From the NCBI GenBank assembly GCA_935421135.1, contig OW285192.1, forward strand, positions 13,347,501 through 13,411,500: 64,000 bases of DNA. The letters are read 5' to 3'. Numbering within the stretch: the stretch's first letter is position 1; every line of letters begins with the position of its first letter. Below are positions 13,490 through 27,769 of the stretch, in pieces. Source of the stretch: Bugulina stolonifera. Its lineage: Eukaryota; Bryozoa; Gymnolaemata; Cheilostomatida; Bugulidae. A program made the position numbers and the translations under genes. The notes beneath the pieces were generated by a model. The model saw nothing but the letters and a program-made list of their open reading frames with translations, was not told where the DNA came from and did not search any database.

Positions 13490-16044
13490 CTATATGGAAA
13501 CATAAATATTATACTAAATATTGAGTGTGGCTCTGTAGAGCAGTTTGTGCTGATTTACTGCAGTTCAATGGCTAGAAATATAGGTCTAAAACCTGCATCA
13601 AAGATCAAATATCCGTACAACATTTTTATGTACTGTATATACATTTTACACCACTGTTTTTAATTATTATGCTATGAGAATAATGTGATGAATAGAAGCA
13701 GTGTAGAGTATACATGTACATGTGAATGTATCTGTTCACACAATTCAAATTCATTATAAATTCTTATGTATCTTCCTATAGCCTTAGCACCTACAGTATA
13801 AGAGAGCGAGTACTTGAAATCAATGCGTTGTAACATTGCTTGAAGCATGAGCACAGTATTAAGGCGCGGCTACACGAGAGGCCAATTATTTTTTTCAGCC
13901 TTCGCGGCTCCATCTAGAGCAAATCGGCATGTCATTTGTTCGGCTATGCAAAGACTAACATGTTGGTCTTTTTGGTCCACGGCATTACAGAGCGCTGCAG
14001 TGATTGGTCAATATTAGATACAACGACTCCAATTATATAATTTATTTAAAATAATTTTTGGTCATTGGCTGGATATTAATCAAGGCCACTAGTGGACTGG
14101 TACTACGCATTGCCTATAAAGCCACACGAACAAACAGCAAAGTTGTTCGGCTGAAGCTCATGGCCTCTCATAGACCAGAGCCTTTAGAGGTGGAACACAT
14201 TTGTGATGTACTTGCACTTGCAAAGTAATTGCTATTAACGGTATATAGGCTCAAATTCAGGGGTAAATACACTCCAAGCATCCATGCGCATGTACCTTCA
14301 ATTCTTACACTACATGGATATCCTAAACATATTATTATGCAACATGTACATGTATGTTTATGATTTACTTAAAACCGTTTGCTATGATATAAAGTTGCCT
14401 TCTCCTGATTTATTTGAAATTTGAGAGAGGACAACTTCGAACTATGATCAATAGAAGTGTACTAGTATAGTTATAAGAACTTATTTCACCTCACTAGTTT
14501 TCGGTTGTCTATGTTTTAGATGCTGTTTGAGTTAAGACTTTACTAAATTTCCCAAACAGAAACAGGAACGCCTATAAGTCTCATGCGGAGATGTGCCTTG
14601 ACTTCTACACTTTTACTCTATTTTTAATTTAAGTAGAGCAAGCAGAGCACTAGATTTTTGAAGTTATAAACTGAAATGTGAAAAGTGTAGTATGTGAGAT
14701 ACTAACAGGAAATAGTTGTAGAATTATGTTTAGTTGAATCATTTGCTTCGTCACCCTCCATCAGTTGCTGGTTGTGACTCTCCTTGTGCTTAAACTAGTG
14801 TATATGTTCTCATGCCTAAGCAAGCTGTGTATTCACAATTTCACAAGTACACATTACAAGCCTAATATAGTACACTATAATATCAGCAATCACAGACATG
14901 ACCTTCCTTCCAACAATATGGGGGATGATTTTCTTACAATACTGTATTTTAACCAAATAATTATCTTTTGAATTCATGAAGCATTACTATTGCAGCAAAC
15001 AGCCCAAGTAGAAATAGATTTTGATAAGATCTCATTGCTAACGCCCTCTGGATTAATATCTACACTGTATTCTATCACCATAACATGTAGCATATTCTGA
15101 TTTACTGTCTTGTTTTCATGCATTTTCTAAACTTAATAAATTATTGATACTATACAGAGTGTAGTTTTAATCTGTAATGCAACGTAGATTGATTCATTGT
15201 AATGTTATTTTGAAAAGAATTTTGTCTGTTGAGCAGCCAGAGACATCCATTCACATCCATGAATAGGAATACACTTCACATAATAATATAGTAATGGAGA
15301 TAAAATGGCCAAACCCCCTATCACCCCAAACATAGATTGATTAGAAATCATGCACAAGTGCGATGTGCTCATAGTGCGTACATTATTGGTACATACATGC
15401 AAATGCTATTACAATGTGCATTACAATCATCATCATGCTATAAGTTATACTATACTAGTTAGTCTAACAATAATAAATTCAAACAGCAGTTATCCTCTCT
15501 TATTGTAAGAAATATAGAGAGAAGACAACACCTCACAATACGCAATACGCTGATTGATATAACCAAGGTTCTAACTATCTTTGGTGACGCATTTTGAGTG
15601 TTGCATTGTAAGCCCCCGTCATGATACTAGGTTATAAGCCTACAAAGTTCAACTTTTGAAGTATTGAGGTCAATTTATATGTTCTTCGACCTTTTTGTAT
15701 TACGATGCTCAGTCGAAAATAAAAATTATTCTTTACAATTTGATAGACATAATTTGAATTTAAAATAAAAGAAGCTAATTTAACAGAATAAAGCAACATA
15801 TTTTGGGTTTAAAAACCTGTGTCGTTTTATTTAAACTCAAGTCGCAATTATATTAAGGTTTATTTTTTATTGCGTAGTAGATCAGATGTGATTAAATATA
15901 GAAAAGCAACAAGTTACAAGTAAAACAGGTAGAGACAGGTGCTCGTGTAGAGGTTCCCTTTTCGGCCTTATTTTGAATAATAGTTTTTATTCGGTAAACT
16001 CTCATATTGGACAGCACTGAGTGACAGCGACTACTATCACAACC
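13490..16044. other. Intergenic region upstream of YAP
   Basis: About 2.5 kb between the first located exon of the unrecognised gene and the YAP start. It should contain that gene's first exon and both promoters, but I cannot place them. A degenerate inverted-repeat element lies at about 13861-14187. The rest is AT-rich with short spurious open frames. Confidence 0.35.
13861..14187. mobile_element. Possible degenerate MITE (about 330 bp)
   Basis: The left end reads AAGGCGCGGCTACACGAGAG and the right end, reversed, AAAGGCTCTGGTCTATGAGAG, each followed by GCCA. This is an imperfect terminal inverted repeat of roughly 25 bp around an AT-rich centre. The GC-rich ends differ from the surrounding DNA. 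No clear target-site duplication, so the ends are approximate. Confidence 0.4.
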
Positions 16045-19000
16045 ATGTCTGCTGATGATATGATCACCGAGCACACTGGGCCAAACCAGGTAGTGCACAC
16101 CAGACAAGACTCTTCCAAGGAGTTGGAAATGCTATTTCAGACTGCATACCAGAAGAGCAGAGAACAGGGAGCAGGAAATCAACAATCTAGCTGGCATAAT
16201 AGAAAAATGCCAGAATCATTTTATAAACCTCGCCCTCACAGTCGTGAAAATAGTATAGACGGTTCACAAACAGGTTCACAAGCAGAACAACCACCTGGAT
16301 TTCAAGGTCATGCTAGACAGAAATCATGTCCTGCAGAGATGATTGGACGTCCTAATAGGAGGGTAACTCCAATTCATTCACGAACTGGTAGTTTAGAAAT
16401 GATATTAGATGAAAGAGCTAATCTGGAGCACATACCTTTACCTGCTGGTTGGGAAGCCGCTTTCACACCGGATGGAAAACGTTATTTTATAGAGTAAGTG
16501 TTTCGTCCCAATATCTATTTTGTTCTGTAAGTGCCACCTGCATAGGCAAACTCATTGTTTAACAGTTTCTCTCTATCATTTCCATGTATATTACGGGTCA
16601 GTGCAAGGCTCACGAGTTCTTCGGTTTTCCCCGAGCAGTAGGCCTAGACCCTACAAACTTGTAGTGTTCGCCGCAACGCTGTGGCGGCTGTCAATTTATT
16701 ATCAAAAAGAACTAAAGTTTTCACATGTGGAAAGGGAACTCTCTTAAACCCTCCTCGACCCCTTACATCTGCTAGGATCTTTAGCTGTTCAACTTGACCC
16801 CCATGGGCTAGTAGGTCCTACTGGAACATCGTATAAACACATCCTGAGAATGATAACATAAAGATATCTTGACAGTTTGGTCAGTACCAGCATCCGCAAG
16901 CCTTCAGTAAAGTTGACCTATGAATTATATGTATGTGAATAATAATACACTACAAAAATATGCTACTAAATTATGATTCATGCAGTTAGTGCAATGGGCT
17001 GGGTTGTTAAAAATACAAAGAAGACAACTCCTGTTTCAATTGTGACAAAGTATACTATGGTAGTGGTCTCCTGCTGCATTTCTAGTAGATTCAGTGCGAG
17101 ACTAAAGTTCATGTGCCTGTAGGTCTGCCCCAGTTAATCCACACACCTAAGTTTCTCGCATGAAAATAAAAGTTTTACATGTAGCCCAGGCCGTCGTGTT
17201 CCCGACACCTGTGCCAAAGGTTTGCGGAAACATTGTTGAGCCAGTTGGTGTGTGCCTAAAAAGTGAGTCGCGAAGACATTAGTTGAAATTCTACATAATT
17301 TGTATTAAAAGCCATTGGTGATTGAGTGACCACGGTAACTGATTGACATGTATAACGTTCTAGAGGGTGCAATGGCACCTGAGATGTCTTTAGAAGTGCT
17401 GGTAGGACTAATCGTTTTCTTATCCATACTGTCATGTTTTACTCATAACTTGTAATAGTATTGGATGGATTATCCCATGCAAACGCTGATAATCCTGATT
17501 TGAAACAATGCAATTCCGGCTTGTAGGCTTTGAAAGTCCACCCTTTTGTAAGTAGCCTACTTATTGCATCATGGTTCCTATACTTTCTCAGCTGGGAGAA
17601 AATCGTAAAAAATGAGGGTAGCCATAACTACATGTAGCTGGTAGAAATAAAGTACCCTAGTAATAAGTATAAGCTATTTTCTATCCTGTGTGTGTTACCA
17701 GTAACACAGGTACTGGTTATCAGCAATTCGATACACTTTAGAAGCTGATCTAACAGATAGTCTGTAGAATAAACGTAACTCTATGTCTTTAGTTAAATGA
17801 TACAGGGTTGGGTTTTCAACAGTGTCAATTACATCCCTCTCCGGCTACAAATTATTATTCTTGAACAGTCTACAGTCTGTAATAGTGAGAAGTGTTTAGT
17901 TAAATGTCAGCCTTATCTGTGAGAAAATGGGGCTCAAGTGACATACACTGTCGCGTCGTCTTTTCTACCCAATCACCTAGTAATAATATACTTTTGAAGA
18001 TCTGAATATGTTACGTAAAAGGCACCGAGTAAATCAGTCAAAAGTGTTTTTGGACTTCACATAGGTGCCGAGTTGCTTTCTATGTGATCGGAGAGAGCTG
18101 AAAATCAATCTCTATGTAGTAAGTGGCGCAACTAATATTCACGTGTTTTTCGGATAACAAAAATATTGCTAAAGCAAATTGATTTTGAGTTGTTGATATA
18201 CAATATGATCAATTATCTGATATCTTACAATGTTTGATCTCAGCAACAACAAACTAGGTAAAGCTAGCTTTGTGTTAACATAACAATGTAGAATAAGTTG
18301 TGTAAACTTTCAGCTTCCGCTTGGATTGTACTGGACAACAATGTGATACAATTTACTCTGTAACCAGTTAATTCTCCCATTGTTAGTCAGTGCATAAGTT
18401 TACAATCTCTCTAGCCCCAGTTACACTGTGAATACAACATAATACTCTCTTTCAGGAACCTTTTATAACTAGCAGAAGCCTCCAGAGTGTTATAATGTCT
18501 TCTTGCTGACCTTTACACTGCACATTACAATAGCTCACAGGTGTAATCTGTAGCCAGTTGGCATATTAAAACAGTTTTTGTAGGTATAATCTGCATCAGG
18601 AAAGTCTCACTACTGCATTGTATGAGGATTAACACAGCTGTCCCAAACATGTGCCATGTGTTATAGGACATTGATAATTTCTTGCTAAGTGTTGATGGCA
18701 CAAGTCTATCAGCTGCTTATGAAATAAAACTGTTTTTATGCTACAATGGGCTAGCATATGAATTTATTATTTAGGAGCGGATATGCTAAGTACTTTTAAT
18801 TTCTCTGTGGGTTAACCTGTTATCAATGGTAATCTTTCCGTTTCAGTCATAATACACACACGACATCATGGGTTGATCCCAGGAAACAGTTTCCTAGCAG
18901 CATACGGGCTCAGCCTCAGGCCCTTCCTCACCCTCAACTACCCCCCACCATAGCTGATATCCTCAACTCACCTCTACCTCAAGGCTGGGACAAGGCAGTC

Positions 19001-22000
19001 GGGTCCAACAATGAAATCTATTTCATTGATCACGAAAATAAGAAAACGACGTGGTACGATCCCAGACTGCGTAAGTAAATTTATGTTAGTCAGTTGTACG
19101 TCTGCTAAAATCATGTTTCAGTAGTACGTCTGCTAAATACTGAAGCAAGGTCGGTATATTCAGCCATTTTCGTTGGTAGACAGGAAACATCTAAATGTTA
19201 TTCATATGCAGAGTTTTGTCGACTCAGTAAATAAATGGTGCTGTGTAGCATTACTGTAGAGTTTATTATTGGAGCCTACATATTATAACACTAAGTTTAT
19301 CCCTTGGGTATAATAATATATAACAGTGTCAGATGGCCTTTCCTTTCACTGACACTTTTTACTGACGAAATTAGCTAATCTTGAAACAGGAAGTCCCCTT
19401 ACTATTTATTTCGACATAATAAATAATCAGTGTCGAAGCACATCACACTTTTTTTTGTTGTTACGTAAGGTAAGTTGTGTGTGAGCTGTGAAGGTTTAGC
19501 TATAACAGTAGGCCTATAGGTTTGAAGGTGAAGTAGCTAGTGTAGTGAGCGATTACACTGCTGCCATATACATGTATAATGATATGATATGATAGAAACA
19601 GCTGACGCTGCCAGTAATAATTATTACTATTGTTGGCATCTTCTCTAAACCTGTGCTTACTTTTACGTAGTTAAAATAATATTGCAGCTAGCCACCTACA
19701 GTTACCTGGGGGAAGACTTAAACCTGGTGTGAATCCACAACAATTTATACAGCAGCAGCCAGCGGGTGGCCAGAGTCCAGTGATGTCACAAGGAAGTCCA
19801 GGGATGCCCCCAACACACCCGTTGTCTCCAATGGGAGGACATCAGAGGATGCCATCAAATGAGGGCTTAGCTGGAGGTCCTCCTGTTCACCAAAGTAAGT
19901 CTTTAGTCTGTTACAGTAAGTAGTAAAATAATGGTTACATCTATTTTTTATTGACAGAATTTTTATCCATTGTTTCCTTATTTGGCTGTAATATATAAAA
20001 AATCACTAGTTTGTTACCAGTTTTCATGGAGAGTACTGCTAGCTCTACATGAATATTATTGAGGTAATAGTCATAATATGCTACCTGTACCTACATGTAA
20101 GGTAGCCTAAATACATTCACCTTTGATATTAGATGCTGGTCCCTACTAGTTACAACTGGTTACAGCTAGTATCTTGTACACACAAGATGGCCGACTCTTA
20201 CCAATTCCCCTTTCTTTCATACAAAGTTATACGTGACGTCTTTTACCAATAGTCGATGGTAATAGAATCAGAGTTGTTACTTTAACAGGGATGTCATCTG
20301 GTGGTAGTGGAGACCTTAGCAACTCAAGAATGTCACCCGCTGATTTTCGGCAGCTCCAAATACAGGAGGAGATGATGAGACAGGTATAGTAGGGTTATGC
20401 TACTTTGTAAGTGTATTGGTGTACCAGACATGCTCCTCATCCATGGTGAATGTACACGTAGTTTGCTAGCAAAAAATGAGATGTTCATGAATTCCTGAGA
20501 TGTGGGTGTAAATGACTCCTGAATCATATTTACGCAAACTTACTGGGTCCTGCAAACTCAAACTTGCTGGGACCCTGACTTTTTTACTCAGTCCAGATAC
20601 TTGAATATGCTGGTTATAGTAGGTGGAGGGGTGCTAACTGTGATACCATTCTTCTGTTTAGGATATTCTCTGTGAGGTTTCATGTACAAATATTGACCCC
20701 TGACCACACACCAATGTCTATAAGGTCTTTAGGCCTACTTACTGTAGATATAATATCTGGGTCAAATTGTGGTTCAAATTTAGTTTTGGAAATATTCTGA
20801 GCCAGTCCTTCACATCTTAGACATGCTCTGATGTAATTAGCGTTAGATTAGGTGGGGCTGGTATTGTCAAGGAATTAGATTCCGGGTATTACCTAGTAGT
20901 AACGACACTATCAATCACGTAGCTGTATGATCCAACCCCTTGCTTACCACTAACTACGTGTGCCAACGTAGTACGGTTCACTAGTATCAGGTCACCAGCT
21001 CTTATAATCTTTATAATCCTGTCACGGAGATAACAAATGACTTCTAATATACCCTAGCTAAGCTGTGGGAGAAAGTTACATTGGTGGTCGATTAATTTTG
21101 GCAATTACAGATTAGTCGAGTGTAAGCATTTCATCGGCCCATACGGGTACACGCTGTACGTTGATTTATATTGTGAACAATATCGTTTTGAGCGTATTTT
21201 TAACGTGTAAAAATATAACATACTGTTAAAAATTGAAGATCTATTGGGGGTGAGATGCTTCAAACTTGCATCCAGTTACATAATCTCTCCAGTTTGCACA
21301 TTGCTCCTGTCATTGTCCTGTTGGAATTATTACATTAAGCAATATTTTCTCTAAGATCTGAGATTGTTGGCATCACCTCTAAAAGTTCATGTATGTGATA
21401 TTTCGTTGCCTTAGACCTTAGGCTATGTAACATGACAAAGTCGAAATTTCTGTGTTACCTTAATCCTTATAAAAATTAGCTGGTATCAGTTATTGGCACA
21501 GCCGCCATATTTTGTGCTGGTTAGTACTGTTTCAGCTATCATGTCCCCCATTTGCTGTAGAATATGATTCGGCAATCGGGCCTTTCGCCGGAAGGGATGG
21601 ACATGCAGACTAGTCAGCATTCCCCTGGTGATCCTTTCATCGGCAGCAATGGAAATGCATTTTCGACAGGAGGTGACAACAGCTCAAATACACGTCACAC
21701 CAAACAAGAGTCGGCCGATTCCGGTCTTGGCGGAATGGGCAACGCTTTCACCTTGGCCAGAACTCCTGGAGAGGATTTCATGGAAGAAACAATGGAGGAT
21801 GGTAAGTAAAGATGCCTAAACATTGCCAAGCTGCTGATCATGTTACATGCTTATCACTCATTTTGTAGCATTGATAGGTAATTCTTTCAGACTAGAAGAT
21901 TGTTATCACAGGTTGCATTCTAGAGCTCAGGGCTTTTGCTCCTCTCAAACTTGTTTGAAGTTGGATTTGACCACTACAGGTCATTACCTTAGTGTGGTGA

Positions 22001-25000
22001 GCTGGCAGCTTTCTAATATGAGGCACTCATTGACCTTTGGGCTCAAAGGTTACTATCTTGGCCCCAGATCTCTTAGTGCAGGATTGACTAAGCAGCTAGG
22101 ACTGTCATGGTTCTATTCTAGCTCACAACTTGAGCAATGGAAACCAGTTTGTAATCTTAAACTGTCGCTATAGCTTCGAAAGTATATCATCAATGATATT
22201 TGTCGTTACAAGGAATTGTTGGACCTGAAATAATTTTGGTTGGCACTTCCTTTCTGATTACCCAATTCATTATTTGTTATTTTTATCAATGTCTGACAGT
22301 TGAGTATGAGTTTAGTAATTCCGTATCCAAATATTAGTTCCCTCGAAATGTCTATCTGTGTGCCGTTAAATGTTTTACTCCCTTGTATCCTTGGTAATTT
22401 CCTTTTTGTTTATGCGCCACAACACCCAGGATGGTGTAATTCTACTGTCACATTTACAGTAACTTGTCGTATCTTAGATGTCCACCCATTCGGTTGATCC
22501 ACGAGTGCTTTGAAGTACTAAAAATAGTGCTATCTCTCCAGCCAATTATTTTGCAGAGTAGAGTCCGTGTTCCAGTTGGTAGTAGCTGCTATACTTAGTA
22601 TAATACAAGTCATGCTCTCGTCTATTCACATTTATTACATCTGTCAGTTCAGTTATGAGACTTTGGTTCATGTTATGGTAGCCATATTGGATTTAGTAGA
22701 ACTTTGAGCTGCTAGCTGAAAGCATGTGGAATACCAGTAGTTACTCATCATTGTTGTGTTTGTACTATGTTTATATAATCTAATCCAGTTTCATCTATTT
22801 GTTTGTGTTTTATATGGTTGATTAGCATTTTGTTTTCAGGTTGAATAATAATATTCTGTAGAAGCTTAGTATGGGCTTCTGCTTTGGACAGTTACTTAGT
22901 CTCCCTCTCTGGCAGAAAAGGTGTTGTAGCTTCTGTTGCAGCTGAATCTAGCCTCAATTCCAAATCCTCTTGAGATAGTTGTTTTCTGGTTATCTATAGA
23001 ACTTCGGCTGCGAATGAGTGTATCCACCAATTCTTTTCATGTGCTAGAAACTCAGGCTAGGGCTTCAGAAATCTAACAATAGCTTCGTCTAATTGTTGCT
23101 CAGTTGTCTTCCCTTTGTAACTGATCTGCTAATGCTAGGGCCACACTGACGCGATTTTTTGTGCGAATAGCGAATTTTGGCCAAAGGCGAATTCGCAAAT
23201 CGCAAATTTTGTGCGAATTCGCGCAAAATTAGCGATTTCGCACTTGCTGATCTCAATCAGCTAATTCGCAACTCGCTAATTTGTGATTGGCCAATTTTTA
23301 CTTGTCACGTTACTGTCACGTGTTCAGAGCCACGGATTTTCAATCAATCATGAGTTTAAATTATTATATTAAAATATTTATTTTAACTGATGAATAAAAT
23401 GACTACTTCCGTTTGCAAGAATTGTGTAAAACGAATAAAAGTGAGAATAAAATAATTATTTTATTTTATTCTATTTTAATTATAATTTTATTTTACATTT
23501 TTCGGAGTTCTAGTTCTGCAGTGAATGAGAAACGTGACCGGGGATAATAATTTTTGATCCCTCATTGGGTGAAATCAATGCGAATTCGCTTATAGCTTTT
23601 GCAGTGTGGCACGCTTGATTATAATTTGCGAATTCGCCTTTGGCCAAAATTCGCTATTCGCAAGAACATTCGCGTCAGTGTGGCCTAAGCATAAGCCAAC
23701 TACAAACCCTGTTGGTCAACCTCACACAGTACTAATAACGACAGCTGCTGACCACTGCTGTCGTCCGGCACGTGGACAGAAGTCTGCAGCTTGATTATCT
23801 CACTGATCTCTTCTAACCACTAAACATATATGAAGAGATCATTTAATTGCTATCTACCTCACAAGTAACCACACAGGCAACCAGATCCATATATTATATA
23901 TGTAGTGTTAGTACACACTAGTATACTACTAGACTGGTCTGCTACTACTTCTACTAGCTGCATATAGCTGACCAGATAGTAATTTACTTCATCGCAGTCT
24001 ATCTTATGCTTAATAGAGATCAAGCATTTCCTAAATGGTTAATTTCTAAGAGAGATGCAGATCTTTCTCTTCCATGGAGGAGAAAATTGTATTTCCCATC
24101 ATATCGTAGTCTGTCTCCTGGTCTCGTTGTCATCATGTATATCACACATTCGTTCGTTTGCTCTCATCGTGCTAGGCCTGATATCGCCATCACTCGCATA
24201 TGATGGTTCTCATAAAAGTCATGTTATAGCGTACATACTTAGAACATTAGCTTATACAAATAGTTGAATATATTTGTGATGATATATATATCCATTGTGT
24301 CAGTGGTAAAGGGAGCCCGAATCGGGGCTAGAACAACTGCCTGCCGAACGAAAAGTTGGTATTCTTTCGTCATCTGTCAATATTCACCTTACAGAAGGTT
24401 GTTTAAGAGATTTATTACTGTTTAGTCAGGCATTTGGAGCTAACTGGTGACAGTTTGGCATTGCTACCATTGTTTTAAATCGGACATGACAAGTCTAGTC
24501 TGCCTTGCCATCTAGTAATCAATTGCCATTCAGTCTTGTTCAGGAGTGTTTAGGAACTCAGTTATCTAGTCGAGCCTGTTTGTTACCAGAATGGCTGGTA
24601 CTGTTAATTAGATATCCATGTAAATATTGGCGGAAATTCTTAGTGAGCCGAGTTAGCCAGTGTCAGCAACGTAACAAGATATCTTAAATTATCTTCTTGT
24701 AGGACAGAAGATGCACATAAATGGTGTGCATGGCAGCAACCACATGAATCGTATGAATAGTAATAATAATAACATGGACTCTACAGACACGCCTACTGGT
24801 GCCGCTGATGACCTCATGCCTAGTCTGCCGGTATGCTTGTTTCTATGTCCATTGCTTATCGTTTCTACCTGCACTTTTCCTTTCCTGCACTTTTAATCCA
24901 TATACATGTGTTGCTTCCATTTGTGTCTAGTTTAGCTTGTAGAACTTTCCGCATCCATTTTCTTTTCCTGTTTTGCCTCTCTGCTGATTTCCTACTAGTC

Positions 25001-27769
25001 TTCTAGCTAAATGGTGTGTCAGCTGCAACTTGGAACAAAATTTCTTCTCCTGCTTTTGGCAGTTGGTGACCAGACTGCTGCTGAATTATCCTTTTCTTAT
25101 TCTTATACTTGTTTCCCCTTTTGCTGGGAGGTTATTATTGCTCTCGTTGATGTTCAACAACTTGAGTTGAAGCATGTGCATGTAGTTGAAGCAGGACTGA
25201 CTGCCCAGTGCCTGGACTAGATGGTCAGGAGTGTGATGTTGAATGCTTTTGTAGTCATAGAGAGGAGCAGCCCTTCCTTTACTAAAATTATGCAGTAGTC
25301 TAGTACTACTAGATAATAGTACTATCTCACCGTACCTGATGTTTCCATATTGCTTGGCAACTGTGACAAGAATTCTGTACATTTCTGCTTGTGCTAGATG
25401 ACATTATTCTTTGGTTGTATTCGATATTATCCCACTTTAGCATTGCATAATACTGCCTATGTGCAACCCTCCACCTAGTTGGTAGTTGAAGACTGGTCAG
25501 ACACACTGCATAGCTAGACAACCAAATTGTGGTCTCCAAAACCTCCTTATCATAGGTTTCTACGCAGCTGAACATGTCAAGTAACACTGCAGCTTAGTAT
25601 AGGCTAGGTGGTGGTTACTAAAATTACTGAAGGGGTTTTGTTATTACGATGTTTGACCTTCAGACAGACAAAGGTCAGGTTTAGTTCTATCTTGCTCTTG
25701 TATCATCTATTCTCATCGTTTGCAGCTAAAGTTGATTCTATTTCCTTGTTATAGTCACATGATATGATTGAGTAACTTGGCACACTTTCAGTTTAGTTGG
25801 AATGGATTCACATGAACTACTGGTACTTCTCTGCTGTATTATAGTAACTAGTAATTGCTCTTAGTCCTGTAATAGTAGAACAGGAAGTCATGTAATAGTA
25901 TAAAAGATGAACTCGGCTGGCAAAGTATAATGCCAAGCTGTAGGTAAAGGGAGCAGTCCTACTATTTTCAGAGTCTCTGATGTGGTGGATAGGGTGACTG
26001 TACTTCTGGTTTTTATTTTTAAATTGACTTGAATCACTGTACTGTATTTCTGTTGGTTACTTCTGGACGCTCATATCATTCATAATATTATTGTAGTAGA
26101 ATGAAGTTAAATTTGATTCAGCTCTTTCACAACCATCTTTAGAGATAGAGCTACTTGTAAATTCTAATTTATGAATAATTATAATAATAATCTATCTGTA
26201 CTACAATATCTATTACAGCGATTGTTGTAATCCACATTTATATTAGTAAGAGGGCATGGTTGATTAGTGATGGGTTTGTAAGCACTTGTGAGCACTAGAG
26301 TTGGTGCCACCTGGTTGTTGCTGGATATCAAATGGTGATTTGTCACTTCGCCAGATATGTGTCTGCCAAAGGGAACATAGAATAATACAAGTTTTTTATT
26401 GTAATATTGGCTTGATATAGACATATATTAACATAGACATATATTATTATACTATCTGCTATTATACATCATCATATAATATACATTTAGGTACATGTAA
26501 ATCGACTACATTATCACCTATGCTAGTTTATTCTCTATTGTTGCAACTGGTGGCTTAATTCTTTGATTTCCTACTGAGGTTTTGTAGAATAATCAACAGT
26601 ATATTATGTTTACAATGAACCTCTTCTGATCTTCCCCTATTTACTTATCCATCTCCTACAGTAATTAATTAATTATTGTGAGCCTGTGCTAGTAGCAGTA
26701 CAAAGGTATTATAAGTTACTATTCTAGCTATTTACTAGTCTATGTGGCTTACCTATTTACTAATCCACTAATTACAATGTGCATGTAGCTGTAGATATCT
26801 GCTCTCTCAATTCATGATTGATTTGTTATTGAGTTATGCTTGTTAAGTTCTTCCTTCCCAAACTCAGATTAAAGTTTATATGCTGGGATTATGTTCCCCC
26901 TGTGGGTATTTTTATTTAATATTAGATTCTGGTCCTTATTTGCTGCACAGTTACTTTGGTTGTACTTATCCTATTTTGTTCACATTAGTAGTATTCTAGT
27001 AGTATTACCATGATCATTGGGCAGATAACTCAGAATAAGTAGAGAAATTACATTGATTTTCTTATAATATATTTGTCCATTCTATTGATATAATGGTTCA
27101 TTTTGTTGACATGTTTGTTAATTCCTTACCGCTTTTGCCTTTTCCTCACATATTCTACAGATCTTCCTAACATGTCCCTGGTTATTGCACTGGTATTGGT
27201 TTGGCTTTGGGGCTGACTACAGGTTGCACTTGTTTATTCCCAACTCTTGTAACTCTACCCTAAATAGAACTTATGGTGAAACCTGACCTTAGTCTTAGAC
27301 CTATAGGCATGACAACTCCTTCCATGAAATACACCTGCGGCCTAATATTATTGGGTGAAGTGGGAGGGTGATTGATAGTACTAAAACATGTAATAATGCC
27401 AACGATGTATAAATGTATATAATCACATCCATGTAAATCATATAATCCTATAAAATGTATATAATCATACTCGTATACATTTGTAAATCATATAATCATA
27501 TAAAATGCATATTATAATCTTTAGACTACGGTATATCGTGCTCAATCAGTCCAGTTAAGGATCGTCTTCTCCTGAATAAGCCAGCATCTAGATGTTCAGT
27601 TTTTGCTACATATATTGAAGTTGTCTGTCCTGGCCCAAGCTGTACACATTCAGTGTGTTATATTTAGATTTATGTTCTCCTGTTGCAGACAGAACAGCTT
27701 AATCCTGATATCCTAAATGAAGTATTGAATTCTCGGCTTGGAGAGATGCAGGATCTGACATGGTTATGA
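16045..27769 (+). CDS. YAP1: Yorkie/YAP transcriptional coactivator of the Hippo pathway (7 exons, 474 aa)
   Basis: Effector of Hippo signalling: it binds TEAD factors in the nucleus and is held in the cytoplasm after LATS phosphorylation. Exons: 16045-16493, 18847-19070, 19688-19894, 20289-20383, 21561-21801, 24703-24830, 27689-27769; 1,425 nt, phases consistent. Residues 14-64 form the TEAD-binding region (NQVVHTRQDSSKELEMLF, then MPESFYKPRPHSR). HxRxxS LATS-type sites end at S23, S70, S94 (HARQKSCP, equivalent to the 14-3-3 site) and S116. WW1 spans about 131-164 (LPAGWEAAF to SWVDPR) and WW2 about 192-225 (LPQGWDKAV to TTWYDPRL). A Gln/Met-rich helix follows (FRQLQIQEEMMRQ), then the transactivation region. 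The protein ends DLTWL, the PDZ ligand of YAP. In the degron region S376 is preceded by HTKQE rather than HxRxx, and DSGLGG lacks the second degron serine. Introns reach 2.9 kb; one holds a MITE. Confidence 0.97.
23128..23696. mobile_element. MITE with about 60-bp terminal inverted repeats, in a YAP intron
   Basis: The left end contains GGCCACACTGACGCGA (from 23139) and then GCGAATAGCGAATTTTGGCC and AAAGGCGAATTCGCAAAT. The right end (to 23685) is its reverse complement over about 60 bp with a few mismatches. A weaker inverted match (GCTAATGCTAG against GCTTATGCTTA) extends about 10 bp outward. The centre is AT-rich with no coding capacity. I find no certain target-site duplication. Length and structure fit a non-autonomous DNA transposon; superfamily unknown. 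Confidence 0.85.

Noticed and set aside
21847..22173. 108-aa frame in a YAP intron as an extra exon
   Set aside because: Flanking YAP exons join in phase without it and it lacks YAP-like sequence.
24300..24370. tRNA-like stretch with CCCGAATCGGGG
   Set aside because: Only a short hairpin; A box and acceptor pairing are missing.
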